This document shows, piece after piece, positions 1-9,243 of a stretch of 64,000 nucleotides of DNA. The stretch comes from Grimontia indica (GTDB lineage: Bacteria; Pseudomonadota; Gammaproteobacteria; Enterobacterales; Vibrionaceae). Made by a program: the position numbers and the translations under genes. Where the stretch lies: contig NZ_ANFM02000030.1 in the NCBI RefSeq assembly GCF_000333895.2, positions 1 to 64,000 on the forward strand. Direction: 5' to 3'. The notes below the pieces were generated by a model. That model was given only the letters and a program-made list of their open reading frames with translations. It did no database searches and was not told the origin of the DNA. How positions within the stretch are numbered: the first letter of the stretch is position 1; the number at the start of each line of letters is the position of its first letter.

Positions 1-8
1 GATCACAA

Positions 9-57
9 CGCCAGTCAATCTCGCTGAATCCTGCATCTTCAGGTCGTTTGGGTATAT
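9..57 (+). repeat. Dispersed repeat, copy 1
   Basis: The block starts with CGCCAGTCAA (9-18) and ends with TTCAGGTCGTTTGGGTATAT (38-57). Both end segments recur exactly at 9139-9148 and 9182-9201 in front of miaE, with a different and longer middle. Its function is unknown. Here it lies downstream of the minus-strand HAD gene. Confidence 0.6.
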
Positions 58-63
58 CTGCAA

Positions 64-90
64 ATGGGGCTATCGCCCCACTTTCTTCTT
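64..90 (-). terminator. Possible terminator after the HAD gene
   Basis: A GC-rich hairpin (TGGGGC, loop, GCCCCA at 64-79) lies just past the stop of the minus-strand HAD gene. The T tract is poor on both strands, so termination is only plausible. Confidence 0.4.
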
Positions 91-106
91 ATCTTTCGTC
101 GACGAT

Positions 107-748
107 TTAAAGAAGTGCTTCCAGAGAATCTACAATCGCGACAGGATGGTAAGCTGCCAGCGTCGTCCTGTCATGGACACCCCATGTGATACCGATAGCA
201 TCTACGCCAGCATTTTGCGCCAAATGCATGTCGTGTGTTGTGTCCCCCACCATCACAGCCTCTTTTGCCTCAACACCAAGCTGAGCCAAAAGCTCATTGA
301 GCATCAATGGGTCAGGTTTTGAAGCCGTTTCATCCGCAGTGCGAGTCGCCACAAAAAATGCTGACGTGCCGGTATCCGCAATGGCCTTATCTAAGCCCGG
401 GCGGGATTTGCCTGTCGCAACCGCGAGCAAATGCCCTCTTTGCTTTAGCGTTTCCAAAAACGCAAAAGTAGAAGGATACAGGTCAATAGGCGTATCGTTA
501 TCGACACGAAACTGTTGCCCGTAATGGCGTTTCCACTCATCCAGTTTTTCTAAAGGCGCCCCGGGATAGAGAAATTCATACCCTTTGTCGAGGCTCAGGC
601 CAATCATCTGTTTGAGCTCATCACCAGACAACTCTGGCAAACCACCCGTGAGATGGGCAGCAGCTTCCAGACTGGAAACAATACGCGCGACAGAATCCAT
701 CACGGTGCCATCCCAATCAAAAATGACCAACTTATAGTTAGCTAACAC
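107..748 (-). CDS. HAD-superfamily phosphatase
   Basis: A 213-residue HAD subfamily IA hydrolase, probably a cytosolic phosphatase acting on a small phosphorylated metabolite. All four HAD motifs are visible: DWDGT at 11-15 (nucleophile Asp11, acid/base Asp13), ATGK at 111-114, the lysine in SKPDP at 143-147, and GDTTHD at 168-173. The helical cap sits between motifs I and II. The start overlaps the end of rluC by 11 bp, so the two genes are almost certainly co-transcribed and translationally coupled. It resembles phosphoglycolate phosphatases in length and motif spacing, but the substrate cannot be read from the sequence. Confidence 0.85.
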   Translation of the reverse strand: MLANYKLVIFDWDGTVMDSVARIVSSLEAAAHLTGGLPELSGDELKQMIGLSLDKGYEFLYPGAPLEKLDEWKRHYGQQFRVDNDTPIDLYPSTFAFLETLKQRGHLLAVATGKSRPGLDKAIADTGTSAFFVATRTADETASKPDPLMLNELLAQLGVEAKEAVMVGDTTHDMHLAQNAGVDAIGITWGVHDRTTLAAYHPVAIVDSLEALL

Positions 749-1694
749 GTGGCGCTTTCCTTAAACCTTCCAGTGCTCTTTCTAATTGCTTATCCATCGG
801 GGCGGAGATATCCATCAGTTCTTCGGTTCCCGGGTGGGTAAACTTGATATTGGCTGCGTGCAGGAAAAGACGGCTCAAACCAAACTTCTTGGTGTAAGCA
901 TCAAACCTTGGATCGCCATAGCGATCGTCCCACGCCAGTGGATGTCCCACATATTGCGCATGCACACGGATTTGGTGGGTACGGCCAGTTATTGGGCTAG
1001 CTTGCACCAAAGTCGCTTGCTCGAACTGTTCCATCACTTTAAAGCGGGTTTCAGACGGCTTACCATTCGGGTTTACACGAACAATGCTGTTCACTTCGTT
1101 TTTAAGAAGTGGCGCAGTTACCTTCTTCATAGAAGGCTTCCAGTTACCCATGGCTAGAGCAAAGTAGTATTTCTGCACCGTCTTCTCACGGAATTGCGCC
1201 TGCAAATGACGCAATGCTGAACGCTTCTTAGCAATTAGCAAGATGCCTGAGGTATCGCGGTCGATACGGTGCACCAGTTCTAGAAAGCGTGCGTCTGGGC
1301 GCAATGCGCGCATCGCTTCAATGGCGCCGAAGTGCAGACCACTTCCGCCGTGAACCGCAGTGCCTGACGGTTTGTTGAGCACTAACATGTGATCGTCTTC
1401 ATAAATCACACATTTTTCCAACTCTGCAACACGATTCAGTTTGGTACTGGGTGCCTCAGCCTGCGCTGTCTCTGGGATCTTGATAGGTGGTACGCGAATA
1501 ACATCGCCCGCCTGAAGCTTATATTCAGGTTTTATGCGTTTTTTATTAACTCGCACCTCTCCTTTACGCAGAACGCGATAAATCATACTTTTAGGTACGT
1601 TTTTAAGCCTATTTCGGAGAAAGTTATCGATCCGCTGGCCTGCAATGTCATCTGAAATGTCGATGAATTGCACTTTAGGTTTTTCAGTATTCAT
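738..1694 (-). CDS. rluC: 23S rRNA pseudouridine(955/2504/2580) synthase RluC
   Basis: A 318-residue RluA-family pseudouridine synthase, expected to modify U955, U2504 and U2580 (E. coli numbering) of 23S rRNA. An S4 RNA-binding domain covers roughly residues 18-80. The catalytic domain carries HRIDRDTSG at 142-150, with Asp145 as the nucleophile. Length fits E. coli RluC (about 319 aa). It is divergent from rne, the same arrangement as in E. coli, which favours RluC over RluA or RluD. The downstream HAD gene overlaps its 3' end. Confidence 0.93.
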   Translation of the reverse strand: MNTEKPKVQFIDISDDIAGQRIDNFLRNRLKNVPKSMIYRVLRKGEVRVNKKRIKPEYKLQAGDVIRVPPIKIPETAQAEAPSTKLNRVAELEKCVIYEDDHMLVLNKPSGTAVHGGSGLHFGAIEAMRALRPDARFLELVHRIDRDTSGILLIAKKRSALRHLQAQFREKTVQKYYFALAMGNWKPSMKKVTAPLLKNEVNSIVRVNPNGKPSETRFKVMEQFEQATLVQASPITGRTHQIRVHAQYVGHPLAWDDRYGDPRFDAYTKKFGLSRLFLHAANIKFTHPGTEELMDISAPMDKQLERALEGLRKAPRVS

Positions 1695-1726
1695 AGGGCG
1701 TAGATTCTACATTGCATCAAAGTAGT

Positions 1727-1755
1727 TTGCTGCAAAAAAGTGTCCCTGCTATAGT
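1727..1755 (+). promoter_or_regulatory. Candidate rne promoter
   Basis: TTGCTG (1727-1732) and TATAGT (1750-1755) are separated by 17 bp, a good sigma-70 match. Transcription from about 1762 would give a leader of about 446 nt before the rne start, in line with the long rne leaders of enterobacteria. The assignment rests on sequence match only. Confidence 0.5.
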
Positions 1756-1761
1756 TGCGCC

Positions 1762-2207
1762 GTAAAGCAGAAAAGTTTGAAGCTTTTTTGCTCGCCACGA
1801 CTAAAAAGTCGACAAATAGAGTAAATCTTTACCGCTTTATCTCAGACCCCTAACCGCCACTAGCACTATTTCTGAGTAGTATCTTGATCAGCTGGCAGTT
1901 AACGGTGTCTTAATCATGCAGCACTCGGCGTAAGACATGAGGAATAAAGCACCCGTTAGTTTGTTGGCACGACGGGATAAATAACCAGTGTCAAAGAGAC
2001 TGTCGCCATTTGTGGCGAATAGCCGACTGAATAAACCGGAGTGAATATCTTAATTCCGTATCAGTGGGTGGATAAGTAGTGCCCTAGAGCGTCCCTGATT
2101 CCCCAGCCGTGAGGCTGCATTAACATCAGACTTGGGACCTGGCAGCATTGCGTTCTTTCTCTCGTATCCGACAACTAATAACAACAAATAATCGAGAACA
2201 ATTTGAT
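1762..2207 (+). promoter_or_regulatory. Long structured 5' leader of rne
   Basis: No gene fits in the 513 bp between rluC and rne. The plus-strand leader contains stable hairpins, for example TCGCCA-TTTG-TGGCGA near 2003-2018 and GCCGTGAGGC near 2107-2116. In E. coli the 361-nt rne leader folds into hairpins that RNase E cleaves to control its own message (Rfam rne5). Position and hairpin content here suggest the same autoregulation. Covariance with rne5 was not tested. Confidence 0.55.
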
Positions 2208-5200
2208 ATGAAAAGAATGTTGATTAACGCAACTCAAAAGGAAGAGTTGCGCGTCGCATTGGTTGACGGTCAGCGCTTATACGATCTGGATATCGAAAGC
2301 CCTGGCCATGAATCGAAGAAAGCAAACATCTATAAAGGCCGTATTACACGTATTGAGCCAAGTCTTGAAGCAGCATTCGTAGACTATGGTTCTGAGCGTC
2401 ACGGTTTCCTTCCTCTTAAAGAAATTGCCCGCGAATACTTCCCAGACAATTACAGCTACCAAGGTCGTCCAAACATCAAAGAGGTGTTGAAAGAAGGCCA
2501 GGAAGTGATTGTTCAGGTTGATAAAGAAGAACGTGGTAACAAAGGCGCTGCCTTGACCACTTTCATCTCTCTCGCTGGTAGTTACCTTGTTCTGATGCCA
2601 AACAACCCTCGTGCTGGCGGTATATCCCGTCGTATCGAAGGTGAAGAGCGTAGCCAACTGAAAGAAGCAATGTCTGGTCTGAAACTGCCTCAGGGCATGG
2701 GTCTGATCGTTCGTACTGCTGGCGTTGGCAAATCTGCTGAAGAGCTGGAATGGGATTTAAACTACCTGCTGAACAACTGGGAACGCATCCAAGGCGCCGC
2801 TGATTCTAAACCAGCGCCATTCCTGATCTATCAGGAAAGCGATGTGATTGCGCGTGCATTCCGTGATTACCTGCGTCGTGACATCGGTGAAGTGCTGATC
2901 GACAGTGAGAAAGTTTACAATCAGGCTCGTGAGCGTATTCAGGCTACCCGTCCTGACTTCCTGAGTCGCGTTAAACGCTACGAAGGTGAAGTTCCACTTT
3001 TCAGCCACTACCAAATCGAAAGCCAGATTGAATCTGCCTTCCAGCGCGAAGTGCGTCTGCCTTCCGGTGGTTCGATTGTTATCGACCCTACCGAAGCACT
3101 GACTTCTATCGACATCAACTCCGCTCGCGCGACCAAGGGTTCTGATATCGAAGAAACCGCCCTGCAGACAAACCTTGAAGCAGCGGACGAAATTGCACGT
3201 CAATTGCGCCTGCGTGACCTTGGTGGTCTGGTTGTTATCGACTTCATCGATATGACCCCAGTTCGCCACCAACGTGAAGTAGAAAACCGTCTGCGTGAAG
3301 CTGTCCGTATGGACCGTGCACGCGTTCAAATCGGTCGTATTTCACGCTTTGGTCTGCTGGAAATGTCTCGTCAGCGTCTGAGCCCTTCTCTGGCAGAAGC
3401 CAGCCACCACATCTGTCCTCGCTGTACAGGTACTGGTGTGATTCGTGATAACGAATCTTTGTCTCTGTCTATCTTGCGTCTGATCGAAGAAGAAGCGCTG
3501 AAGGAAAACACCGCCCAAGTAATGGCTGTAGTACCCGTTCCGGTTGCTTCTTACCTGCTCAACGAAAAACGCCGCTCAGTGCAGCACGTTGAGAAGTATC
3601 ACAACGTCCGCGTTATCGTTGTACCTAACGCCAACATGGAAACCCCACACTTTGAAGTGGTTCGTATCCGCGGTGGTGACGAAGTGACTTCACTGTCTTA
3701 CCGCCTTCCAGAACAACTGGAAGCAATGCGTGAGACTGAAGGCAAAGACGACGCACCAGCTGAGCGCGTTGTTAAGAAACGCGAAGAGCCAGCATTGCAA
3801 AGTTTCGCTGCCCCTGCTTCTCCGGCACCGGTTGCCAAGCCAGCAGCAAAAGCAGCAGTTGAAGCTAAACCTGGTCTGATCTCTCGTCTGGTATCTTTCA
3901 TCTCTGGCCTGTTCGCAAGTGCGCCGGCTGAAGAAGAGAAGAAAGAAGAACCAAAACGCGAGTCTCGTAACCGTCGTGACCACAAGCGTTCTCAAGATCG
4001 CACCCGTCGTGGCTCGCGCAATGGTCAGCGCGACGAAAACAGCAAGAATGGCGAGCGCAATGAACGAAGCGAGCGTGGAGATAAGAAACCACGTCGTGGC
4101 AAAGAGCGCGCTGAAAATAACGAACGTTCAAATGAGCGTCCGGAAAAACAAGCTAAGAAGCAAAACCGCAAGCAGACTGACAAGGCAGAAAAAGCTGACC
4201 AACGTCAACAGCAAGCGAAAGCGGCTAAGCCAGTAAAAGAAGAGTCTCAAGCTAACAAGCAAGAGAAAGCGGAAAAGACGGAGAAAGTAAAACAGCGCCG
4301 TCAACGCCGTAAACTGAACAAGAAAGTCCGTGTTGGTGATACTGAAGAAGTTGAAATCGCCGCAGTAAACCCACTTCACGAAATGGGCAAAGCTGTAGCG
4401 GAAGAAGCGAAAGCAGAAGCGACCACTACTGACGCACCTCAGACCGCCGAGACGAACGATAATGGTGAGCAACGTGAAGAGAAGCGTCGTAACCGCCGTT
4501 CACCTCGTCACCTGCGTGCAAGTGGCCAACGTCGTCGTCGCAGCAACCGCGAAGACGAATCAGCAAACGCTGAGCAAGGCCTTGACCAACTGGACATGAT
4601 GGAAACGGCTGTTTCTATCGTTGAAAAGCGCAACAAGGTCGTTCTGAAGTCTGGTGTTGCTTCTCCAGAAATGGCAATGGGTAAAGTATGGCCTTCGAAA
4701 GCTGCACTGAAAGCCCCGGTTGTGGCAGAAGCAGTGACAGAAGCACCTGTTACTGACGAAGCTCCAGCACCTAAGACAGTTGCTGTTGGTGGTGTAGCCT
4801 TCCCTGAAATGGCAATGGGTAAAGTCATTGTTCGTCGTTCAGCACCCACTGTGCTGGAAGAAAAAGCGAAGTACGAAGGTGCTGACGCCCTAAACGAAGA
4901 ACTGCCAGTTGCTGTTAATGCACCGGAAGAAGTAGAAGCACCTGCTGCAGAGCCAGTTGTCGAAGCTGTAGCTGAACAGGTAGAAGCGCCAAAAGCTGAA
5001 GAAACCAATGTGAAGAGCGTGATGGAATCTAGCGAAATCCCTGCTGTAGAAGCAGAGAAACCTGCTAAGCCTGCTATTCGCATCGGTCGTGCAACGTCTC
5101 CAATGACAAAAGCGCCAGCACCGGAAAGCGCTGAATCAGCGATTGAAGTAGCCATTGCTGAGTTCCGCAGTGAGCGAGCTGAAACGCGCCAAGCAGGTAG

Positions 5201-5255
5201 CCAAACGGCAACCAACAGCGCCGCAGCGCCAGCGACCAAGCCGAACTTCCAGTAA
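2208..5255 (+). CDS. rne: Ribonuclease E
   Basis: RNase E, the endonuclease that starts mRNA decay, matures rRNA and tRNA, and scaffolds the degradosome (1015 aa). The ATG at 2208 gives [10 protein letters not shown], the usual N-terminus; an upstream in-frame TTG at 2148 would add 20 residues and is unlikely. An S1 domain lies at about 35-120. Catalytic aspartates are Asp302 ([10 protein letters not shown]) and Asp345 (VVIDFIDM), and the zinc-link cysteines are Cys403 and Cys406 (CPRCTG). Residues 556-569 form an amphipathic helix ([14 protein letters not shown]) like the membrane-targeting segment of the E. coli enzyme. The remainder is a disordered Arg/Lys/Glu-rich region. The motif PEMAMGKV occurs twice near the C-terminus. 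Confidence 0.98.
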   Translation: MKRMLINATQKEELRVALVDGQRLYDLDIESPGHESKKANIYKGRITRIEPSLEAAFVDYGSERHGFLPLKEIAREYFPDNYSYQGRPNIKEVLKEGQEVIVQVDKEERGNKGAALTTFISLAGSYLVLMPNNPRAGGISRRIEGEERSQLKEAMSGLKLPQGMGLIVRTAGVGKSAEELEWDLNYLLNNWERIQGAADSKPAPFLIYQESDVIARAFRDYLRRDIGEVLIDSEKVYNQARERIQATRPDFLSRVKRYEGEVPLFSHYQIESQIESAFQREVRLPSGGSIVIDPTEALTSIDINSARATKGSDIEETALQTNLEAADEIARQLRLRDLGGLVVIDFIDMTPVRHQREVENRLREAVRMDRARVQIGRISRFGLLEMSRQRLSPSLAEASHHICPRCTGTGVIRDNESLSLSILRLIEEEALKENTAQVMAVVPVPVASYLLNEKRRSVQHVEKYHNVRVIVVPNANMETPHFEVVRIRGGDEVTSLSYRLPEQLEAMRETEGKDDAPAERVVKKREEPALQSFAAPASPAPVAKPAAKAAVEAKPGLISRLVSFISGLFASAPAEEEKKEEPKRESRNRRDHKRSQDRTRRGSRNGQRDENSKNGERNERSERGDKKPRRGKERAENNERSNERPEKQAKKQNRKQTDKAEKADQRQQQAKAAKPVKEESQANKQEKAEKTEKVKQRRQRRKLNKKVRVGDTEEVEIAAVNPLHEMGKAVAEEAKAEATTTDAPQTAETNDNGEQREEKRRNRRSPRHLRASGQRRRRSNREDESANAEQGLDQLDMMETAVSIVEKRNKVVLKSGVASPEMAMGKVWPSKAALKAPVVAEAVTEAPVTDEAPAPKTVAVGGVAFPEMAMGKVIVRRSAPTVLEEKAKYEGADALNEELPVAVNAPEEVEAPAAEPVVEAVAEQVEAPKAEETNVKSVMESSEIPAVEAEKPAKPAIRIGRATSPMTKAPAPESAESAIEVAIAEFRSERAETRQAGSQTATNSAAAPATKPNFQ

Positions 5256-5271
5256 GAAGTGATGAATCAGA

Positions 5272-5301
5272 AAGAGCCATGCCTAGCATGGCTCTTTTTT
5301 T
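5272..5301 (+). terminator. rne terminator
   Basis: An 11-bp perfect stem (5272-5282 with 5286-5296) has a CTA loop and a T tract, 17 bp after the rne stop. Confidence 0.9.
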
Positions 5302-5560
5302 ATGTATCTGTACCCGAACAAAAAGCCACCTCTTGGGCTTTTAGGGTCTTATTCATCAAACTGCCATCGCTTTGATGTCTAATCAGTTTGGCTAATTGCA
5401 GCACGTCTTTTTTGTTATAACCCGCTGTTCTGCCTAGACGTAACCTGCTTTTAAGTTTCACAAATACGTTACCAAGATTGAACAAAATCACACTTTTAGG
5501 TAGTATCGCCGTCTTTGTCGAATTGCCAACAACCCACTTTTAGAGAAGTAACCGAACAAG
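5302..5560. other. Intergenic region between rne and the SulP gene
   Basis: No convincing gene. A 63-codon minus-strand frame (5300-5491) starts with GTG, has no ribosome binding site and overlaps the rne terminator. It could be a gene remnant but shows no recognisable family feature. The plus-strand end contains AGAGAAG, the SulP ribosome binding site. Confidence 0.4.
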
Positions 5561-7117
5561 ATGTTTGAATTCCCCAAGTTTCCTAAACACTCGGCCAAGA
5601 ACGACATTCTGTCGGGTCTGACTGTTGCACTCGCTCTGGTACCAGAAGCCGTTGCGTTTGCTTTCGTTGCAGGCGTTGACCCAATGGTTGGCCTGTATGC
5701 TGCGTTCATCATGGGTCTACTGACTTCTATCCTTGGCGGTCGCCCTGGTATGATTTCTGGTGCGACTGGCGCAATGGCTGTGGTCATGGTCAGCCTGGTC
5801 GCAGAACACGGTATTCAATATCTTTTTGCGGCAATCATGCTGGCGGGAGCTCTTCAAATTCTGGCGGGTGTATTTAAGCTCGGTAAATTTATCCGTATGG
5901 TGCCACACCCGGTAATGATTGGTTTCGTTAACGGTCTGGCTATCGTCATCTTCCTTGCTCAACTTGGTCAATTCCAGGTGCCTGGCCTGAACGGTGAAAT
6001 GGAATGGCTGCAAGGCGAGCAACTGTATCTGATGCTTGGCTTGGTGGCGATTACCATGGCTATCATCCATTTCCTGCCCAAAATCACCACCGCAGTACCT
6101 TCTTCTCTGGTTGCGATTGTGTCTGTGACTGCGGCTGTTGTCCTGCTGGATCTGGATACCCGCACAGTTGTCGACTTCCTGCGCTCAATGAGTGGTGACG
6201 AGAACGCAACGCTTGCTGGTTCACTGCCGACTTTCGCTTTCCCAACTGTTCCATTCAATCTGGAAACACTATACATCATCCTGCCATACTCTTTGATTCT
6301 GGCAGCTGTTGGTCTGATTGAATCTCTGTTGACCCTAACCGTCGTTGACGAGATGACCGGCACCCGCGGCCGCGGTAACCGCGAATGTGTAGGCCAGGGT
6401 GTCGCGAACGTAACCTGTTCCGTATTCGGTGCGATGGGCGGCTGTGCGATGATTGGTCAGTCGATGATCAACGTTAACTCTGGTGGCCGTGGCCGTCTGT
6501 CTGGCATCGTTGCCGCACTGGCCCTGCTCTGTTTCATCCTGTTCACCTCTTCGCTGATTGAGATGATCCCACTGGCAGCGCTGGTTGGTGTGATGTTCAT
6601 GGTGGTTATCGGCACATTTGAATGGGCAACGTTCAAGCTGGCCAGCCGTGTACCAAAACGCGACTTTTTCGTTATCGTGCTGGTGACTGTTGTTACCGTT
6701 ATGACTGACCTGGCGATTGCGGTTATCGTTGGTGTGATTGTGTCGGCGCTGATGTTCGCATGGGAACACGCGAAACACATCTATGCATCAAGCCACATCA
6801 ATGAAGAAGGTTCAAAAATCTATGAAGTGAATGGTCCATTGTTCTTTGGCTCAGTGGCTAACTTCCTTGAACTATTTGATGCTCAGAACGACCCACAAGA
6901 CGTGATTGTCGATTTTGGTAAATCCCGTGTGGCTGACCACTCAGCCATCGAAGCGATTGAAACGCTGGCTGAGCGATACAGCAAAGCGGGTAAGACGCTC
7001 CACCTTCGTCATCTGTCACAAGACTGTTTGGCGCTGCTGACTAAAGCGGGCAGCCTGGTTGAAATTAACCACATCGAAGACCCAAGCTACAAGGTTGCAA
7101 CCGACGTTCTGGCGTGA
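5561..7117 (+). CDS. SulP-family anion transporter with STAS domain
   Basis: A 518-residue SLC26/SulP permease of the inner membrane. Residues about 10-395 hold the hydrophobic transport domain with the early motif [16 protein letters not shown]. Residues about 410-515 form a cytoplasmic STAS domain ([19 protein letters not shown]). Family members move sulfate, bicarbonate, dicarboxylates or other anions. The BicA/DauA-like short length would fit bicarbonate or dicarboxylate, but the substrate cannot be assigned. It is a single gene with its own terminator. The start is supported by AGAGAAG about 10 nt upstream. Confidence 0.9.
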   Translation: MFEFPKFPKHSAKNDILSGLTVALALVPEAVAFAFVAGVDPMVGLYAAFIMGLLTSILGGRPGMISGATGAMAVVMVSLVAEHGIQYLFAAIMLAGALQILAGVFKLGKFIRMVPHPVMIGFVNGLAIVIFLAQLGQFQVPGLNGEMEWLQGEQLYLMLGLVAITMAIIHFLPKITTAVPSSLVAIVSVTAAVVLLDLDTRTVVDFLRSMSGDENATLAGSLPTFAFPTVPFNLETLYIILPYSLILAAVGLIESLLTLTVVDEMTGTRGRGNRECVGQGVANVTCSVFGAMGGCAMIGQSMINVNSGGRGRLSGIVAALALLCFILFTSSLIEMIPLAALVGVMFMVVIGTFEWATFKLASRVPKRDFFVIVLVTVVTVMTDLAIAVIVGVIVSALMFAWEHAKHIYASSHINEEGSKIYEVNGPLFFGSVANFLELFDAQNDPQDVIVDFGKSRVADHSAIEAIETLAERYSKAGKTLHLRHLSQDCLALLTKAGSLVEINHIEDPSYKVATDVLA

Positions 7118-7135
7118 TGAATTTCAATGATGAAG

Positions 7136-7161
7136 AAGCGGGCTGAATGGCCCGCTTTTTT
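7136..7161. terminator. Terminator between the SulP and WYL genes
   Basis: AAGCGGGC (7136-7143) pairs with GCCCGCTT (7150-7157), followed by T residues on the plus strand. It sits between two convergent genes and may serve both. Confidence 0.8.
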
Positions 7162-7162
7162 A

Positions 7163-7852
7163 TTACCTATTCTCTTCTTCGCAGAGCGATAGATAATGTT
7201 GGAAAGACTTTAACTCACCGGCTTCAAAATGCTCTTTGAGGGCTTCCATACGCTCAATACGATCAACGCGAAAGCTTCGATAATCATCCCGTAGCTCACA
7301 CCATGCCACCAGCGTCCAGACTTTGCCCCAAAATACCTGGCCTAGAGGGTGAACAATCCGCTCGGAGTATATTCCTTCGCCAGTTTTATATTTGATGCGG
7401 ACTTTTTGTTTTTCAGTCGTCGCTGCGCGCAAGCTTTCTCGCCATACGGTGCATTCTGATTCAATGTAAAAGTCAGGCACCGCAAGAGGCAAAGCGTCAA
7501 TCTGGGCTTTAAGGTGTTCTGGCAGTATGGACTGGATTTTTCTTGAGGCAGATTCAGAAGCAGCCGCCAAACTCTTATCTGACCATGCTCGTACCATTTG
7601 CATGCCAAGTTCCAATGCGACGATTTCTTCTTCAGTAAACATTAGCGGTGGAAGGTGAGAGCCTTTGCCTAACAGGTAACCAATCCCTGCTTCGCCTTCA
7701 ATGGGAACACCGGACAATTGCAGGGATTGGATATCACGGTAAATCGTGCGCTCACTGACCTTCAGCTCTTCCGACAACGACTTGGCCGTCACCGCGTAAC
7801 GTTTACTACGCAGCAGTGTTAAAAGCTCAAACAAGCGCTCCGATTTACTCAT
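7163..7852 (-). CDS. YafY-like HTH-WYL transcriptional regulator
   Basis: A 229-residue DNA-binding regulator. An N-terminal HTH_11 winged helix (about 5-60, containing KSLSEELKVSERTIYRDIQSL) is followed by a WYL domain around residues 140-210 (VWTLVAWCELRDDYRSFRVD). WYL domains sense ligands, often nucleotides or nucleic acid, but the effector here is unknown. It lies 9 bp downstream of the small barrel-protein gene on the same strand, so it is probably the second gene of a two-gene operon and may regulate it. Confidence 0.85.
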   Translation of the reverse strand: MSKSERLFELLTLLRSKRYAVTAKSLSEELKVSERTIYRDIQSLQLSGVPIEGEAGIGYLLGKGSHLPPLMFTEEEIVALELGMQMVRAWSDKSLAAASESASRKIQSILPEHLKAQIDALPLAVPDFYIESECTVWRESLRAATTEKQKVRIKYKTGEGIYSERIVHPLGQVFWGKVWTLVAWCELRDDYRSFRVDRIERMEALKEHFEAGELKSFQHYLSLCEEENR

Positions 7853-7861
7853 TCACTCTTC

Positions 7862-8182
7862 CTAAGCTGTTTCAGTCATACAAGGACTCATTTTAATTTG
7901 CTCGTGGGCCATCACTAGCGTTGAAGCATCAATATAAGACACCATCTTCTGAGCACCTTCATCCTTCATGAAGTTGTCTGACGCTGCCTTAGCATCAGCG
8001 AGTGTCGCCCAGTAAACAATGTCTGTCCATTCTTGTGTCTGCTCATTAAGACTCAGCGAACGGTAAAGATAGCCTTCACATCCTTTAATAAAGGGAATAG
8101 TGCCTTCTGCTGCCTCAACAAATGCCTTCATATCCGCGCCGTCTTTCAGTTTGAATCTTACGGTTTCTACAATGTTATCCAT
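7862..8182 (-). CDS. Dimeric alpha/beta-barrel (ABM-like) protein
   Basis: A small cytosolic protein of 106 residues with the look of the antibiotic-biosynthesis-monooxygenase / stress-responsive barrel fold: an N-terminal strand ETVRFKLKDGADMKAFVEA, then LYRSLSLNEQTQEWTDIVYW and a C-terminal helix-strand. The start at 8182 (MDNIVETV) is preceded by GGAGATAACACC; a longer frame reaches 8227 but lacks a ribosome binding site. Members may act on quinones, haem or other aromatics, but many are uncharacterised. It is transcribed just ahead of the WYL regulator. Confidence 0.75.
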   Translation of the reverse strand: MDNIVETVRFKLKDGADMKAFVEAAEGTIPFIKGCEGYLYRSLSLNEQTQEWTDIVYWATLADAKAASDNFMKDEGAQKMVSYIDASTLVMAHEQIKMSPCMTETA

Positions 8183-8266
8183 GGTGTTATCTCCTTTCGT
8201 GTGGGGTTGAGAAGAGATTACTGACACCTACTGACAGATCGTGTCAGGAGCGTTTCCCAGAAACAA

Positions 8267-8292
8267 AAAAAGGTCAGCTTTTGGCTGACCTT
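8267..8292 (-). terminator. Terminator of the pirin gene
   Basis: On the minus strand AGGTCAGCC-AAAA-GGCTGACCT-type pairing is followed by seven T residues, just after the pirin stop. Confidence 0.85.
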
Positions 8293-8314
8293 CTATTTCA
8301 AGAGCTTAAACACA

Positions 8315-9010
8315 TTACGGTAAATCGAAGACCAAAGCAGTGACGTTTTCTGAGCCGTTATTTTTCAGCAAGAGTTGGGAGAGCCCGCTAACTTTTGCAC
8401 CGTCGCCAGCTGAGAGAGCATCGTCATTCACTGACAACTCACCCGCTACGACATGCACATACACATTGCTGCCCATTTCCGGGGTGAAAGTTTCCGAACT
8501 ATCGTTTTCAAGGATTAACTGCAGTAATCGGGCATCTTGTTTAATGTGCAATGTGCCATCACGGCCATCAGGCGTTGCTATCTCAGTGAAGCCCAATGCT
8601 TTACCAAAGTCCTTCTGCTGATAACCTGGTGCTCCACCCTTCTCATTAGGCTGAATCCAAATTTGCAGGAAGCGAAGGTCACTGTCGGAAGAGCCATTGT
8701 ACTCACTGTGGTAAATCCCCTTCCCTGCAGACATCAATTGAAATTCACCGGCTGGCAGAGACTGGATATTCCCTTCACTGTCTTTATGCTCAATCACACC
8801 GTCCAGAACATAACTTATGATCTCCATATCACGGTGACCGTGAGTATCAAACCCAGTCGATGGTTTCACCACATCATCGTTAATCACACGAAGCGCCGAG
8901 AAACCCATTTGCTCAGGGTCATGATAATGACCAAAAGAGAAGGTGTGGCGACTGTCCAGCCAACCAAAGCTTGCACGGCCACGTTTCTCAGATTTACGGA
9001 TATCAATCAT
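8315..9010 (-). CDS. Pirin family protein (YhhW-like quercetinase)
   Basis: A 231-residue bicupin of the pirin family. The metal ligands match E. coli YhhW in identity and position: His57 and His59 (THGH), His101 and Glu103 (YHSE). YhhW has quercetin 2,3-dioxygenase activity in vitro; the physiological role in bacteria is unclear. The start is well supported by AAGGAGGTCGAA. It is a single gene with its own terminator. Confidence 0.9.
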   Translation of the reverse strand: MIDIRKSEKRGRASFGWLDSRHTFSFGHYHDPEQMGFSALRVINDDVVKPSTGFDTHGHRDMEIISYVLDGVIEHKDSEGNIQSLPAGEFQLMSAGKGIYHSEYNGSSDSDLRFLQIWIQPNEKGGAPGYQQKDFGKALGFTEIATPDGRDGTLHIKQDARLLQLILENDSSETFTPEMGSNVYVHVVAGELSVNDDALSAGDGAKVSGLSQLLLKNNGSENVTALVFDLP

Positions 9011-9138
9011 TTCGACCTCCTTTGCGCTTAACTTATTGCTTTAAAGGTTAAGCAATCCCAATCTTGAATAAAACCAGAGAGATTTGAGTTTGATGTTCAA
9101 CTTTTTCGAACATCAAAAAGGAACAACAAAGGGCATGG

Positions 9139-9201
9139 CGCCAGTCAACTCGCCCGAAAGTAGTGGCTCAATGCGAGCATATTCAGGTCGTTTGGGTATA
9201 T
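9139..9201 (+). repeat. Dispersed repeat, copy 2, at the miaE promoter
   Basis: CGCCAGTCAA (9139-9148) and TTCAGGTCGTTTGGGTATAT (9182-9201) repeat the ends of the block at 9-57. The middle here holds CTCGC and GCGAG arms that could form a hairpin. The right end runs into TATAAT (9199-9204), a good -10 element about 40 bp before the miaE start, so this copy probably carries the miaE promoter. Confidence 0.6.
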
Positions 9202-9243
9202 AATTGCCGTCTTCAAAGCACTAAAAAAGACCAAAGAAAATCG

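Noticed and set aside
2277-5289. Many long frames antisense or out of frame within rne
   Set aside because: They are shadows of the rne codon pattern and of its Glu/Lys/Arg-rich tail; no ribosome binding sites or family features.
5300-5491. 63-codon minus-strand frame after rne
   Set aside because: GTG start without ribosome binding site, overlaps the rne terminator, no recognisable motif. Described only as part of the intergenic region.
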